Assembly: GCA_965222015.1 (NCBI GenBank)
Contig: CBDCTL010000023.1
Location: forward strand, 1,211,601-1,275,600
Reading direction: 5' to 3'
DNA: 64,000 nucleotides
Origin: JANQPX01 sp965222015
GTDB lineage: Bacteria > Pseudomonadota > Alphaproteobacteria > Geminicoccales > Geminicoccaceae
The translations under genes and the position numbers were made by a program. Shown here piece by piece: positions 33,112 to 40,379 of this stretch (position 1 is its first letter; each line of letters opens with the position of its first letter). The notes under the pieces are model-generated. The model did no database searches, was not told the origin of the DNA, and was given only the letters and a program-made list of their open reading frames with translations.

Positions 33112-34140
33112 ATGAGACGAGGCATCATCTCGTCGGAAGGCGATCGGCGCAAAGGCCTCTTCGCCGGTCTGGCCATGCTGCTGCCGGCGCTCGGCGCCTT
33201 CGGGCAGACAGCGGACGACGAGCGGTTCTTCGATCGCGGCCAGGAAGGCTGGTTCTGGTACGAACCGCTTCCCGAGGATGACGAAGCATTGCCGATTCCG
33301 GCGGAGCAGCCCGACCCGGTGCCGGTTCCTGACGAGGTTCGGCCGATCGTTCCGGCGGAAGCTGTCGAGCCGCCTGCCGAAGCCGAGCCGCCCAAGCCTC
33401 TGAGCGCCGCCTGGTTCCGGGAGAATCTCGACCGTTTCCGTGACCGGGCCCTGGACGATCCATCGCCCGCCAATGTCGAGGCTTATCTTTACCTCCAGCG
33501 GATCGCCCTGGAGCGCGCTGGCGCCTTTGCCGAGGCGAGCGCAGCGGCGGCGGCGCGCGATCCCTTCCTCGACGCCAACTCCGAGCGGCCGATCGCGACC
33601 TACGCTGCCCAGGCCGTGGACGACCGGGCCGAGGCGGCGCGCGCGGCCGTGCTCGAAGCACTCGCGAAAGAGGCCGGCATTCTTTTCTTCTATGATGCTG
33701 ACTACGCTCTCTGCTCAAGTCAGGCGGGCGTGCTCGACCTGGCGCGGCGTCTGCACGGATTCGAGATCATCGCCGTCTCCCTGGATGGTTCACCGCCACC
33801 CGCTCCGCTCACCGCTTATCGTCAGGATCAAGGACAAGCCGAGCGCCTGGGGGTGGTCAGCCTGCCGGCGACCTTCCTGGTGCGGCCGACCGATCTGATC
33901 CTGCCCATCGCCCAGGCGCCCCTGGATCTCACCAATATCGGCCGGCGCATCATCGCGCTCGCCCACGACGCCGGGCTGATCTCGGAGGACGACTACCTCG
34001 CGACCCGCGCCATCGCGCGGCCGTTTGCCTTGCCCGGCGGGTTCGATGAGCTCCCGTCCGAGGTGATGGACGATCCTGCTGAGCTGGTCCGGCTTCTCAG
34101 AGCACAGCTCGGCGTTCATGCAGAGGGAGGCGAGCCATGA
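33112..34140 (+). CDS. traF: Conjugal pilus assembly protein TraF (thioredoxin-like)
   Basis: This periplasmic pilus-assembly protein has a hydrophobic N-terminal segment (GLFAGLAMLLPALGAFGQ), a Pro/Glu-rich linker and the conserved SAAWFRENLDRFRDRALDDP start of the TraF domain. The thioredoxin-like region is GILFFYDADYALCSSQAGVL, with a single cysteine rather than CxxC, and VVSLPATFLVRP carries the cis-Pro loop. Disulfide chemistry is therefore doubtful, as in F TraF. ATG 33112 is chosen because a purine-rich stretch precedes it; open frame extends further up. The stop overlaps traH by 4 nt. Confidence 0.88.
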   Translation: MRRGIISSEGDRRKGLFAGLAMLLPALGAFGQTADDERFFDRGQEGWFWYEPLPEDDEALPIPAEQPDPVPVPDEVRPIVPAEAVEPPAEAEPPKPLSAAWFRENLDRFRDRALDDPSPANVEAYLYLQRIALERAGAFAEASAAAAARDPFLDANSERPIATYAAQAVDDRAEAARAAVLEALAKEAGILFFYDADYALCSSQAGVLDLARRLHGFEIIAVSLDGSPPPAPLTAYRQDQGQAERLGVVSLPATFLVRPTDLILPIAQAPLDLTNIGRRIIALAHDAGLISEDDYLATRAIARPFALPGGFDELPSEVMDDPAELVRLLRAQLGVHAEGGEP

Positions 34141-35522
34141 GATCGCGATGCACAGGCTATGCTTTGGTCGCGGCCATGCTTGTTGGGCTCACCGCTACAC
34201 CCGCATGCGCTGACCTGCAGGCCGAGATGAACCAGTTCTTCGACAGCCTGGCGACCACCACCGATCCAACCGTCACCTCGACCGCCAGGCGCGGCGTGAT
34301 CGCAGGCGGTGGCGTGCAGGTCAGGAACCGGATCGTCGATGCCAATCTCGTGACCTTCACACCGCCGAGCTTCCAGGGCGGCTGCGGCGGCGTCGATCTG
34401 TTCGGCGGCTCCTTTTCCTACGTCTCCGGCGATCAGATCGTGCCGCTCCTGAAGGCCATCGCCAGCAATGCCGTCGGCTACGCCTTTCAGATCGGTCTCT
34501 CCGCCATTTGCGAGACCTGCATGGGCGCGATCGAGACCATGCAGAAGAAGGTCCAGGCGCTGAACCAGCATTTCGGCAACAGCTGCCAGCTCGCCCAGGG
34601 CATCGTCAACGACACCCTCGATGCCGCCGGCTACAAAAAGCACTCGGACGCGTCACTGATCGCCGCGGTCTCCGGCGCCACCGAGGACATCTTCGAAGCA
34701 CAGAGCGGCGATGCCCTCGGCGACGCCCAGGAGGCCGCCCCCGAACAGGTGGCGAACGCGATCACCGGCAATCTCGTCTGGCGGGCGCTGGTCACACAGA
34801 ACGCCGAGACCCGCTTCCTGTTCGGTGATGTCGAGCTGCTCGAGGTGATGATGAACATCACCGGCAGCATCATCGTCGCCACGCCGGTCGACGATGGCGC
34901 GGGCGCAACGGCGCCCCTGATCCACATCCCGGCGAATCACCAGCTGTTCGACGCCATGCTGGAAGGCGGCGAGGCAGCACTCCTCGGCTGTAGCGGCGAT
35001 GAGGGGCCCAACGGTTGCCTCGAGCCGGTCGCCCGGACGATCACGCTGGAAGGCTTCGAGGAGCGCGCGCGGCGTCTGCTGCTGGGCGATGACCAGACGC
35101 CCGGCATCGTCGCCAAGCTCCGGGCGAACGACCAGACCCTGACCGACGACGAGACCGTTCTGCTCGGCAACCTGCCTGCCGGCACCGGAGGGCTGCTGGT
35201 CCGTCTTTCCAGCGTCAGCGAGGACGCCGGGCGCACCTTCGTCGAGACCCTGATGCCGCATCTCACCACCGAATGGGCGAGGCTGATCGTCGACGATCTG
35301 ATCGAGGCGGTCGCCGCCTCGATCACGCTCCTGGATAGCGAGCATGCCCCGGCGGTCACCCGGCTGGTCGATCAGGCGCGTTCCAGACTCGGCGAGGATG
35401 TCCGGCGCCGCCAGGCGGCCCAAGGCTCGCTGCCGGCCCTGGTCGAGGAATACACCGCCCTCCTGGCGGTGACCGAGGACGTGGTGTTCGCCTCGCCCGC
35501 CGACGTCACCGAACGACCCTAA
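34137..35522 (+). CDS. traH: Conjugal transfer protein TraH
   Basis: This 461-residue exported protein has a signal peptide ending PACA. The family block FFDSLATTTDPTVTSTA is followed by GVIAGGGVQVRNRIVDANL and the glycine-rich PPSFQGGCGGVDLFGGSFSY. Paired cysteines (AICETCMGAI) are typical of TraH. The protein acts in F-pilus extension with TraF and other periplasmic partners. It follows traF with a 4-nt overlap and precedes traG by 14 nt. Confidence 0.93.
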   Translation: MRSRCTGYALVAAMLVGLTATPACADLQAEMNQFFDSLATTTDPTVTSTARRGVIAGGGVQVRNRIVDANLVTFTPPSFQGGCGGVDLFGGSFSYVSGDQIVPLLKAIASNAVGYAFQIGLSAICETCMGAIETMQKKVQALNQHFGNSCQLAQGIVNDTLDAAGYKKHSDASLIAAVSGATEDIFEAQSGDALGDAQEAAPEQVANAITGNLVWRALVTQNAETRFLFGDVELLEVMMNITGSIIVATPVDDGAGATAPLIHIPANHQLFDAMLEGGEAALLGCSGDEGPNGCLEPVARTITLEGFEERARRLLLGDDQTPGIVAKLRANDQTLTDDETVLLGNLPAGTGGLLVRLSSVSEDAGRTFVETLMPHLTTEWARLIVDDLIEAVAASITLLDSEHAPAVTRLVDQARSRLGEDVRRRQAAQGSLPALVEEYTALLAVTEDVVFASPADVTERP

Positions 35523-35536
35523 CGAGAGAACCCGCC

Positions 35537-38305
35537 ATGGACATCTACTCGATCGGCGACGGCGCCTTTCTGGAGCAGGTGATCACCGCGGTCACGCTGG
35601 TCGCCGGCGCCGGCGAGTTCGCGACCATGGCGAAGATCGGCGTGCTGTTCGGCGCGATTCTTCTGCTGTTCCAGGCGCTGACCTCGGGCGGGCGCGGCAT
35701 CAACATCGCGCAGCTCGGCGTTGCCGGCCTCCTCTACGCCCTGATGTTTGGCGGAACCCAGACCGTGACCATCACCGACGCCTACACCCAGGAGGTCCGG
35801 GTGGTCGACAACGTGCCGAACGGCGTCGCCGCCACCGGCAGCTTTCTCACCAGCATCGGTTACAACCTGACCGAGCTGTTCGAGACGGCCTTCTCGACCC
35901 CGACCATGACCACCCAGGGCTACGCCTTCGGTCTCGACGTCCTGAAGCGGGTGCGCATGAACAGCCTGACCGAGTTCCATCTCGGCAGCGCCAATGCCGC
36001 CACGCCCGGCTCCAACTTCTATGAAAGCTGGTCGCAATACATCAAGACCTGCACCCTGATCGGCATCGAGCTCGACATCATCAACAAGGATGATCTGTTC
36101 CGCACGGCAGATTTTCTGTCGGCGCTACGCTTCGATTCCCTGAACCACGCCGCCAAGATCCGGATCGGCGGGGCGCCCCAGACCCTGATCTGCGACGTCG
36201 CCTTCGATGCCCTCGAAGGCTACACCCGGACAAGCTTCCTTCCGGCCTTCAAGCAGGACGTGCTGCCGGGTGTGCTTGACTTGGATCAGCCGGCCGGCGC
36301 CGCCGAGGTCGAGGAGCTGATCGAGGATGCGCTGAACGGCCTGGGCGTCGGCCCAGCGCCCCAGTCCAACATCGTCAGCGCCGCACCGCCGATCACCGCC
36401 GACGACTTCATCCTCTCCTCCGTGCTGGTGCCGATCTACTACAAGGCGGTGCGCGACCGCTATGTGACGGACGGGAATTTCAGCTACGCGGATCAACTCG
36501 ACGACGCGGTTCGCGCCCGCAATTCGCAATGGATGGCCAATCAGAGCCTGTTCGACCGCTATCTCCGGCCGATGCTGACCTTCGTCGAGGGCTTTATCTT
36601 CGCCGCCACGCCGATCCTCTCGCTGCTGATTCCGATCGGCGGCATGGGCATCAGCGCCGCCGCCCGCTTCCTCCTGGTCGGCGTCTGGATCCAGCTCTGG
36701 ATGCCGGCGCTCGCCATCGTTAATCTGTTTCTCCATGACGTGGTCGCGGGCAAGCTTGCAGCGCTCGCCGACGCCGGCACGCCGCTCACCAGCCTTGCCG
36801 GTCTGCAGCAGGGCGACGACATCATCCAGACTTGGCTTGCGACCGGCGGTCTCATGGCCTCCGCCGTGCCGGTGCTGACCCTGATGCTGGTCTATGGCGG
36901 CGCGATCAGCGCCAATTTCTTCGCCACCCGCCTCCAGGGCGAAGATGTGGTGATGGAACGTCAGGCGGCCGGCGCCACCTTCAATCCCTTCGAGCAGCTG
37001 CATGTCGAACCCGCTCGCACCTATGCGCCCACCGCAGGCATCGCGGCCCAGACCGGCGCCGAGCAGCGACTCGACATGTTCAGCTACTCGGCCAACGCCG
37101 GCATGATCCACGAGAGCGCCGCGGATGCGCGCATCGCCGCCAGCGAGCAGTTCGAGACTGCGCTTCGGCAAAGCGTCAGTCAGGCATGGGCGCGACAGGA
37201 GTCCGCCACCGTCGGACAGGGTTTCAAACAACGGATCGTCGCCGAAGGCGGGCAGTATGAGGCCGCGCTTGAACGCTACATGGGGGATACGATAAGGGCT
37301 GTAGAGGCACAAACCGGCATGTCCAAGGACGATGCCACTCAATATGTCGGCAAGCTCGCCGCAGGTCTGGGGGCGCTGGGAGCGAGTATTGGCGCAGATC
37401 TTTCCGATATCGAAACCGAGACGAATCAAGCGCGGCAGCATCAGCAATTTGCCGCCAAAATCGGTGATGAAATCGCCAAAAGCGAAGAGATGCGGGCCAG
37501 CTTGTCCGAGGCGATCGCCGCCGATGTCCAGGGCAACACCTCGGACGCGTTCTTCAGCTCCGAGACCCTGGGCAGCGATGAAGCGCTGAGCCGATCGGCA
37601 CAGAACGTCGCCTCGGCGAGCATCGCCTACAATGAGGCCGTGCGCTCGGGGGCATCGATGGACGCCAGCCGCAGTGTCTCCGCCAAGATCCTGATCCCGG
37701 CAGTCGCCGCGAACCCGGATGCTGCTCGCGCGCTCAATGATGTCATCTTCCAGAATGGGCTCGCCGGCGAGGTCCAGCTCTACGAGAATTTTCACGGCGA
37801 GCGCGATCAGGACTCCTTCGGCGGCTCCGCCGACCTCGCGCATCTCTATGCCCAGGCCCACGTCGCCGCGCAGCATGTCGGCGATGGCGACGAGCGCTCA
37901 GCGCGCATCCAGGCTGGGCTCGCAAACGCCTTCCAGTCTGCCGAGGGCTTTGGTGGGTATATGAGCGATTCGACCGTGAACGCCGGCGTCATGAGCGATG
38001 CGCCGGCTCTGGGCGCCGTACAGTCCGACGTGGTGACAGGACTGGCTGCTGGGCCATCAGGCGCGCAGGCTTTCGAGCGTGACCTGGCCATTGCGCAGGA
38101 AGGTGTCGCAACCGGTATGGCGGACATCGTCCCGGCTCACCAGGATTACAAAGCCGAGGTCGAGCAACGCGAGCGTCAGGATATCGGCGATCACAACAGG
38201 CGCGTGCGCGACATCGAAGAGGATCAGCGAGCAGCCATGCAGGCTGTCGAGCACGACCGGTTAGCTGGGAGCACTGAGAAGGTGAAAGATTTGCTCGGCG
38301 AGTAG
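35537..38305 (+). CDS. traG: Conjugal transfer protein TraG (pilus assembly / mating-pair stabilisation)
   Basis: This 922-residue protein has an N-terminal membrane half. Hydrophobic helices lie near 30-75, and a second cluster at about 345-470 includes TFVEGFIFAATPILSLLIPI and the PVLTLMLVYGGAISANFFAT region. A long soluble, helix- and Ala/Gln/Glu-rich C-terminal half follows (about 500-922). In F the N-half is needed for pilus assembly and the C-half for mating-pair stabilisation and entry exclusion. The C-terminal heptad-rich tail ends near residue 920. The gene ends the first tra unit; strand and promoter structure change after it. Confidence 0.9.
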   Translation: MDIYSIGDGAFLEQVITAVTLVAGAGEFATMAKIGVLFGAILLLFQALTSGGRGINIAQLGVAGLLYALMFGGTQTVTITDAYTQEVRVVDNVPNGVAATGSFLTSIGYNLTELFETAFSTPTMTTQGYAFGLDVLKRVRMNSLTEFHLGSANAATPGSNFYESWSQYIKTCTLIGIELDIINKDDLFRTADFLSALRFDSLNHAAKIRIGGAPQTLICDVAFDALEGYTRTSFLPAFKQDVLPGVLDLDQPAGAAEVEELIEDALNGLGVGPAPQSNIVSAAPPITADDFILSSVLVPIYYKAVRDRYVTDGNFSYADQLDDAVRARNSQWMANQSLFDRYLRPMLTFVEGFIFAATPILSLLIPIGGMGISAAARFLLVGVWIQLWMPALAIVNLFLHDVVAGKLAALADAGTPLTSLAGLQQGDDIIQTWLATGGLMASAVPVLTLMLVYGGAISANFFATRLQGEDVVMERQAAGATFNPFEQLHVEPARTYAPTAGIAAQTGAEQRLDMFSYSANAGMIHESAADARIAASEQFETALRQSVSQAWARQESATVGQGFKQRIVAEGGQYEAALERYMGDTIRAVEAQTGMSKDDATQYVGKLAAGLGALGASIGADLSDIETETNQARQHQQFAAKIGDEIAKSEEMRASLSEAIAADVQGNTSDAFFSSETLGSDEALSRSAQNVASASIAYNEAVRSGASMDASRSVSAKILIPAVAANPDAARALNDVIFQNGLAGEVQLYENFHGERDQDSFGGSADLAHLYAQAHVAAQHVGDGDERSARIQAGLANAFQSAEGFGGYMSDSTVNAGVMSDAPALGAVQSDVVTGLAAGPSGAQAFERDLAIAQEGVATGMADIVPAHQDYKAEVEQRERQDIGDHNRRVRDIEEDQRAAMQAVEHDRLAGSTEKVKDLLGE

Positions 38306-38424
38306 TTTTGCATTCCTAAAGGCTAGTCGTAGCTCGTGGTCCCAACGTTGCCCAAGCGTAGCGAATACCTCGACCTGTCAAAGGCCGACAGTTAAATTGC
38401 TAATCACAAAGCAAACCAGATGGA

Positions 38425-38685
38425 CTAGCGATCCTGCGTGGAGAGCGGTTTCGGATTATAGGCGTGGTAGGAAGGATGAGACGGGTCATAGAAGCGTCGA
38501 TGGCTTAGCGGGGCGTAAGTGTTATCCACCGATAACTCAGTGCCTGCTCGGAATTTGAGCCATGACGCCTTCTGTCCAGCCTTCAGCGCCAGTCGGACCA
38601 AATTGGCGACGACCACGAACGCCAGGAAGAGAGCGAATTCCATCAAACCGACATCCAGCTTGGAATTCTTCCGTCCAATTTGCAC
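38425..38685 (-). CDS. Small membrane protein, unknown, antisense to the tra operons
   Basis: This 86-residue frame on the minus strand has one convincing transmembrane helix (LMEFALFLAFVVVANLVRLAL) behind a short Lys-rich start. Its polar tail is rich in Tyr, His and Pro (SHRRFYDPSHPSYHAYNPKP). It sits in the gap between traG and the pilin gene, facing the opposite way. Entry exclusion or other surface proteins are often found at such positions, but nothing in the sequence proves that. Confidence 0.45.
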   Translation of the reverse strand: MQIGRKNSKLDVGLMEFALFLAFVVVANLVRLALKAGQKASWLKFRAGTELSVDNTYAPLSHRRFYDPSHPSYHAYNPKPLSTQDR

Positions 38686-38741
38686 GAAGCATACAGGAAA
38701 TGGGCTAATCCTGGCCAGCCCCAGGGCTGCGCCGTTGCCAT

Positions 38742-39152
38742 TCAGCTGGACGGGTCTCCACTCAAGATTCTCCGATCCTGCTCATCCAGCGTATAGAGCA
38801 CCAGCCTCGCGCTGATGCGTTCCGCATGCTGTTGATCGTAGGGCCGGCAGCGAATGCCAACGCCGGGGTTCTGCGCTCGAAGCCAGGGTGTCAGCGGCGC
38901 GCCGCTCGCCGGCGTCCAGACGCTGTCACTGCCGGCGAGCGTGACCAGGCTCAACCGCCTGGCGGCGTGGGCGATCGTCGCACCGACAAAAGCGCCATAG
39001 GTTTTGCGCAGATAGGTCTCTGAGGATTCGTTCGCCAGGCGTCCGCGCGTGGCGTCGTAGTGCCGGAGACCAGCGGCAAAGGCGTTGAAGACAAGCGGTC
39101 CTGATCCCTCGGGTCCGATCCAATAGAGCCCCAGGCTGACATAGTCGGTCAT
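38742..39152 (-). CDS. Hypothetical protein, antisense to the tra operons, 5' end unclear
   Basis: A 136-residue protein-like frame begins MTDYVSLGLYWIGPEGSG and contains LRKTYGAFVGATIAHAARRL. Protein-like sequence continues upstream in frame (WRRHPGLIEVGQALRQDV to VGGFCHR), back to a TAG near 39270, but lacks an ATG. Directly before that stop is ATG GCG GAA GGC in the same frame. The gene may therefore be broken by a nonsense mutation, or start at a rare codon. I recognise no family. Its product and the small membrane protein next to it share strand and spacing. Confidence 0.45.
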   Translation of the reverse strand: MTDYVSLGLYWIGPEGSGPLVFNAFAAGLRHYDATRGRLANESSETYLRKTYGAFVGATIAHAARRLSLVTLAGSDSVWTPASGAPLTPWLRAQNPGVGIRCRPYDQQHAERISARLVLYTLDEQDRRILSGDPSS

Positions 39153-39395
39153 GCGGTGACAGAAGCCGCCGACCGACGGGACGTCCTGGCGCAGGGCCTG
39201 ACCGACCTCGATCAGCCCGGGATGCCGACGCCAGAACTGCCGCCAGGGCCGCAGGCTTGATGGCGGCGGCTAGAGCAGGCCCAAGGCGCCTTCCGCCATC
39301 CCGCTTGGTTCTCGATCCATGAGCAGACGTCCTCATGCGCGGCGGTTCTCGACCGCCTTCCTTCATGAATCCTGTCATCGGACGCTCGTTTCGTC

Positions 39396-39435
39396 GCGCC
39401 CGCACGGAGGGTGATTTCGGGGTCCGTGCGGGCGC
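39396..39435. repeat. Conserved inverted repeat, copy 4 of 4
   Basis: Arms and centre are identical to copy 3 (13-bp perfect arms, centre GGGTGATTTCGGGG). It lies 52 bp upstream of the pilin start, at the head of the second tra operon. Confidence 0.88.
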
Positions 39436-39487
39436 ATCTCTTGGCGCGATCTGTGGTTCGATCCTCCTTGCGACAGGAGGAAGCGAC

Positions 39488-39850
39488 ATGACGAAACAGC
39501 TCACCATTCCCGTTCTGGCCTTGGCCGCGATGATGGTCCTGGCGGCCCCACCTGATGCTCTTGCCGGCGGCGGCGGGGCCGAGTTCCAGGCGGTCTACGA
39601 CACGCTCACCGAGTGGGTCGAAGGCATCCTCGGCCGGATCATCGCGGTAGTCATGGTGGTCGCCGGCGTGGCGATCGGCATCGCCCGGCAGAGCATCGCC
39701 GCCTTCGGCATCGGCATCGCCAGTGCCCTTGGTCTCGTGAACGCGCCGACCATCGTCGACAACATCGTCACCGCGACCATTGTCCAGAGCGGTGTCGCAG
39801 CCGCGCAGCTGCCGGCTGTCCTGGCCGTGATCGATGCCGCCACGCGTTGA
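39488..39850 (+). CDS. traA: TraA-like pilin precursor
   Basis: This 120-residue precursor has a long signal sequence ending PPDALAGGG, then a mature part of about 90 residues with two hydrophobic helices (GRIIAVVMVVAGVAIGIARQ and FGIGIASALGLVNAPTIVDN). This is the TrbC/VirB2/TraA pilin layout. AGGAGGA lies seven bases before ATG 39488. The gene heads the second tra operon just downstream of inverted-repeat copy 4. It should be polymerised into the conjugative pilus after cleavage, possibly involving the S26 peptidase encoded downstream. Confidence 0.82.
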   Translation: MTKQLTIPVLALAAMMVLAAPPDALAGGGGAEFQAVYDTLTEWVEGILGRIIAVVMVVAGVAIGIARQSIAAFGIGIASALGLVNAPTIVDNIVTATIVQSGVAAAQLPAVLAVIDAATR

Positions 39851-39878
39851 CCAGCAGCAGGACAGGGAGGACGCTATC

Positions 39879-40379
39879 ATGGCTGGATTGCATCTGCGGC
39901 GCTCGGTCCTGGCAGGTCTCCTGGCGCTCGGCTTGCCCGGGATCGCCTTCGCGTCATCAGCCAGCGAATGGCATGACCTGGCCCCCATCGTGGTCGGCGA
40001 GGGCGGCGAGGTGGTCGCGATCTTCACGGCGCCGAGCTGTCCCGTCTGCCGGAAGCTCATGGATCAGCTGCCAGCGCTGGCCGAGCGCTATCGCGTCCTG
40101 ATCCTGCCGATCTCGTTCACGACCTACGACGCCCAGCGTGTGCGCATGCTCGCCTGCGCGGCCGATCAGGAGGCTGCCGCCCGCACGCTCCTGCTGCATC
40201 AGGATGTCAGGCTGCCGCAGCGGGAACCGTGTGATCTCTCGGCGATCCAGGCGCGCTACGAGAGAGCCCGCGTGCTCGGCGTCGCCTCCGTGCCCGTCAT
40301 CGTCAGGCCCGACGGCAAGATCAGCCGGGGTCTCCGTCCCGATCTTACCGCCTGGCTCGCCAGGGGAGACCGCCGATGA
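39879..40379 (+). CDS. Thioredoxin-like thiol:disulfide protein (DsbC/TrbB-like)
   Basis: This 166-residue exported protein has a signal peptide (SVLAGLLALGLPGIAFAS) and a thioredoxin-fold active site FTAPSCPVCRKLMDQL with a CPVC motif. A cis-Pro loop GVASVPVIVRPDG lies near the end. It probably isomerises or forms disulfides in cysteine-rich transfer proteins such as TraN, TraU and TraH. ATG 39879 has GGGAGG upstream. The stop overlaps traC by 4 nt. Confidence 0.85.
   Translation: MAGLHLRRSVLAGLLALGLPGIAFASSASEWHDLAPIVVGEGGEVVAIFTAPSCPVCRKLMDQLPALAERYRVLILPISFTTYDAQRVRMLACAADQEAAARTLLLHQDVRLPQREPCDLSAIQARYERARVLGVASVPVIVRPDGKISRGLRPDLTAWLARGDRR

Noticed and set aside
36125..37876. Long minus-strand frame over traG
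   Set aside because: TraG on the plus strand is convincing; the antisense frame has no recognisable domain.
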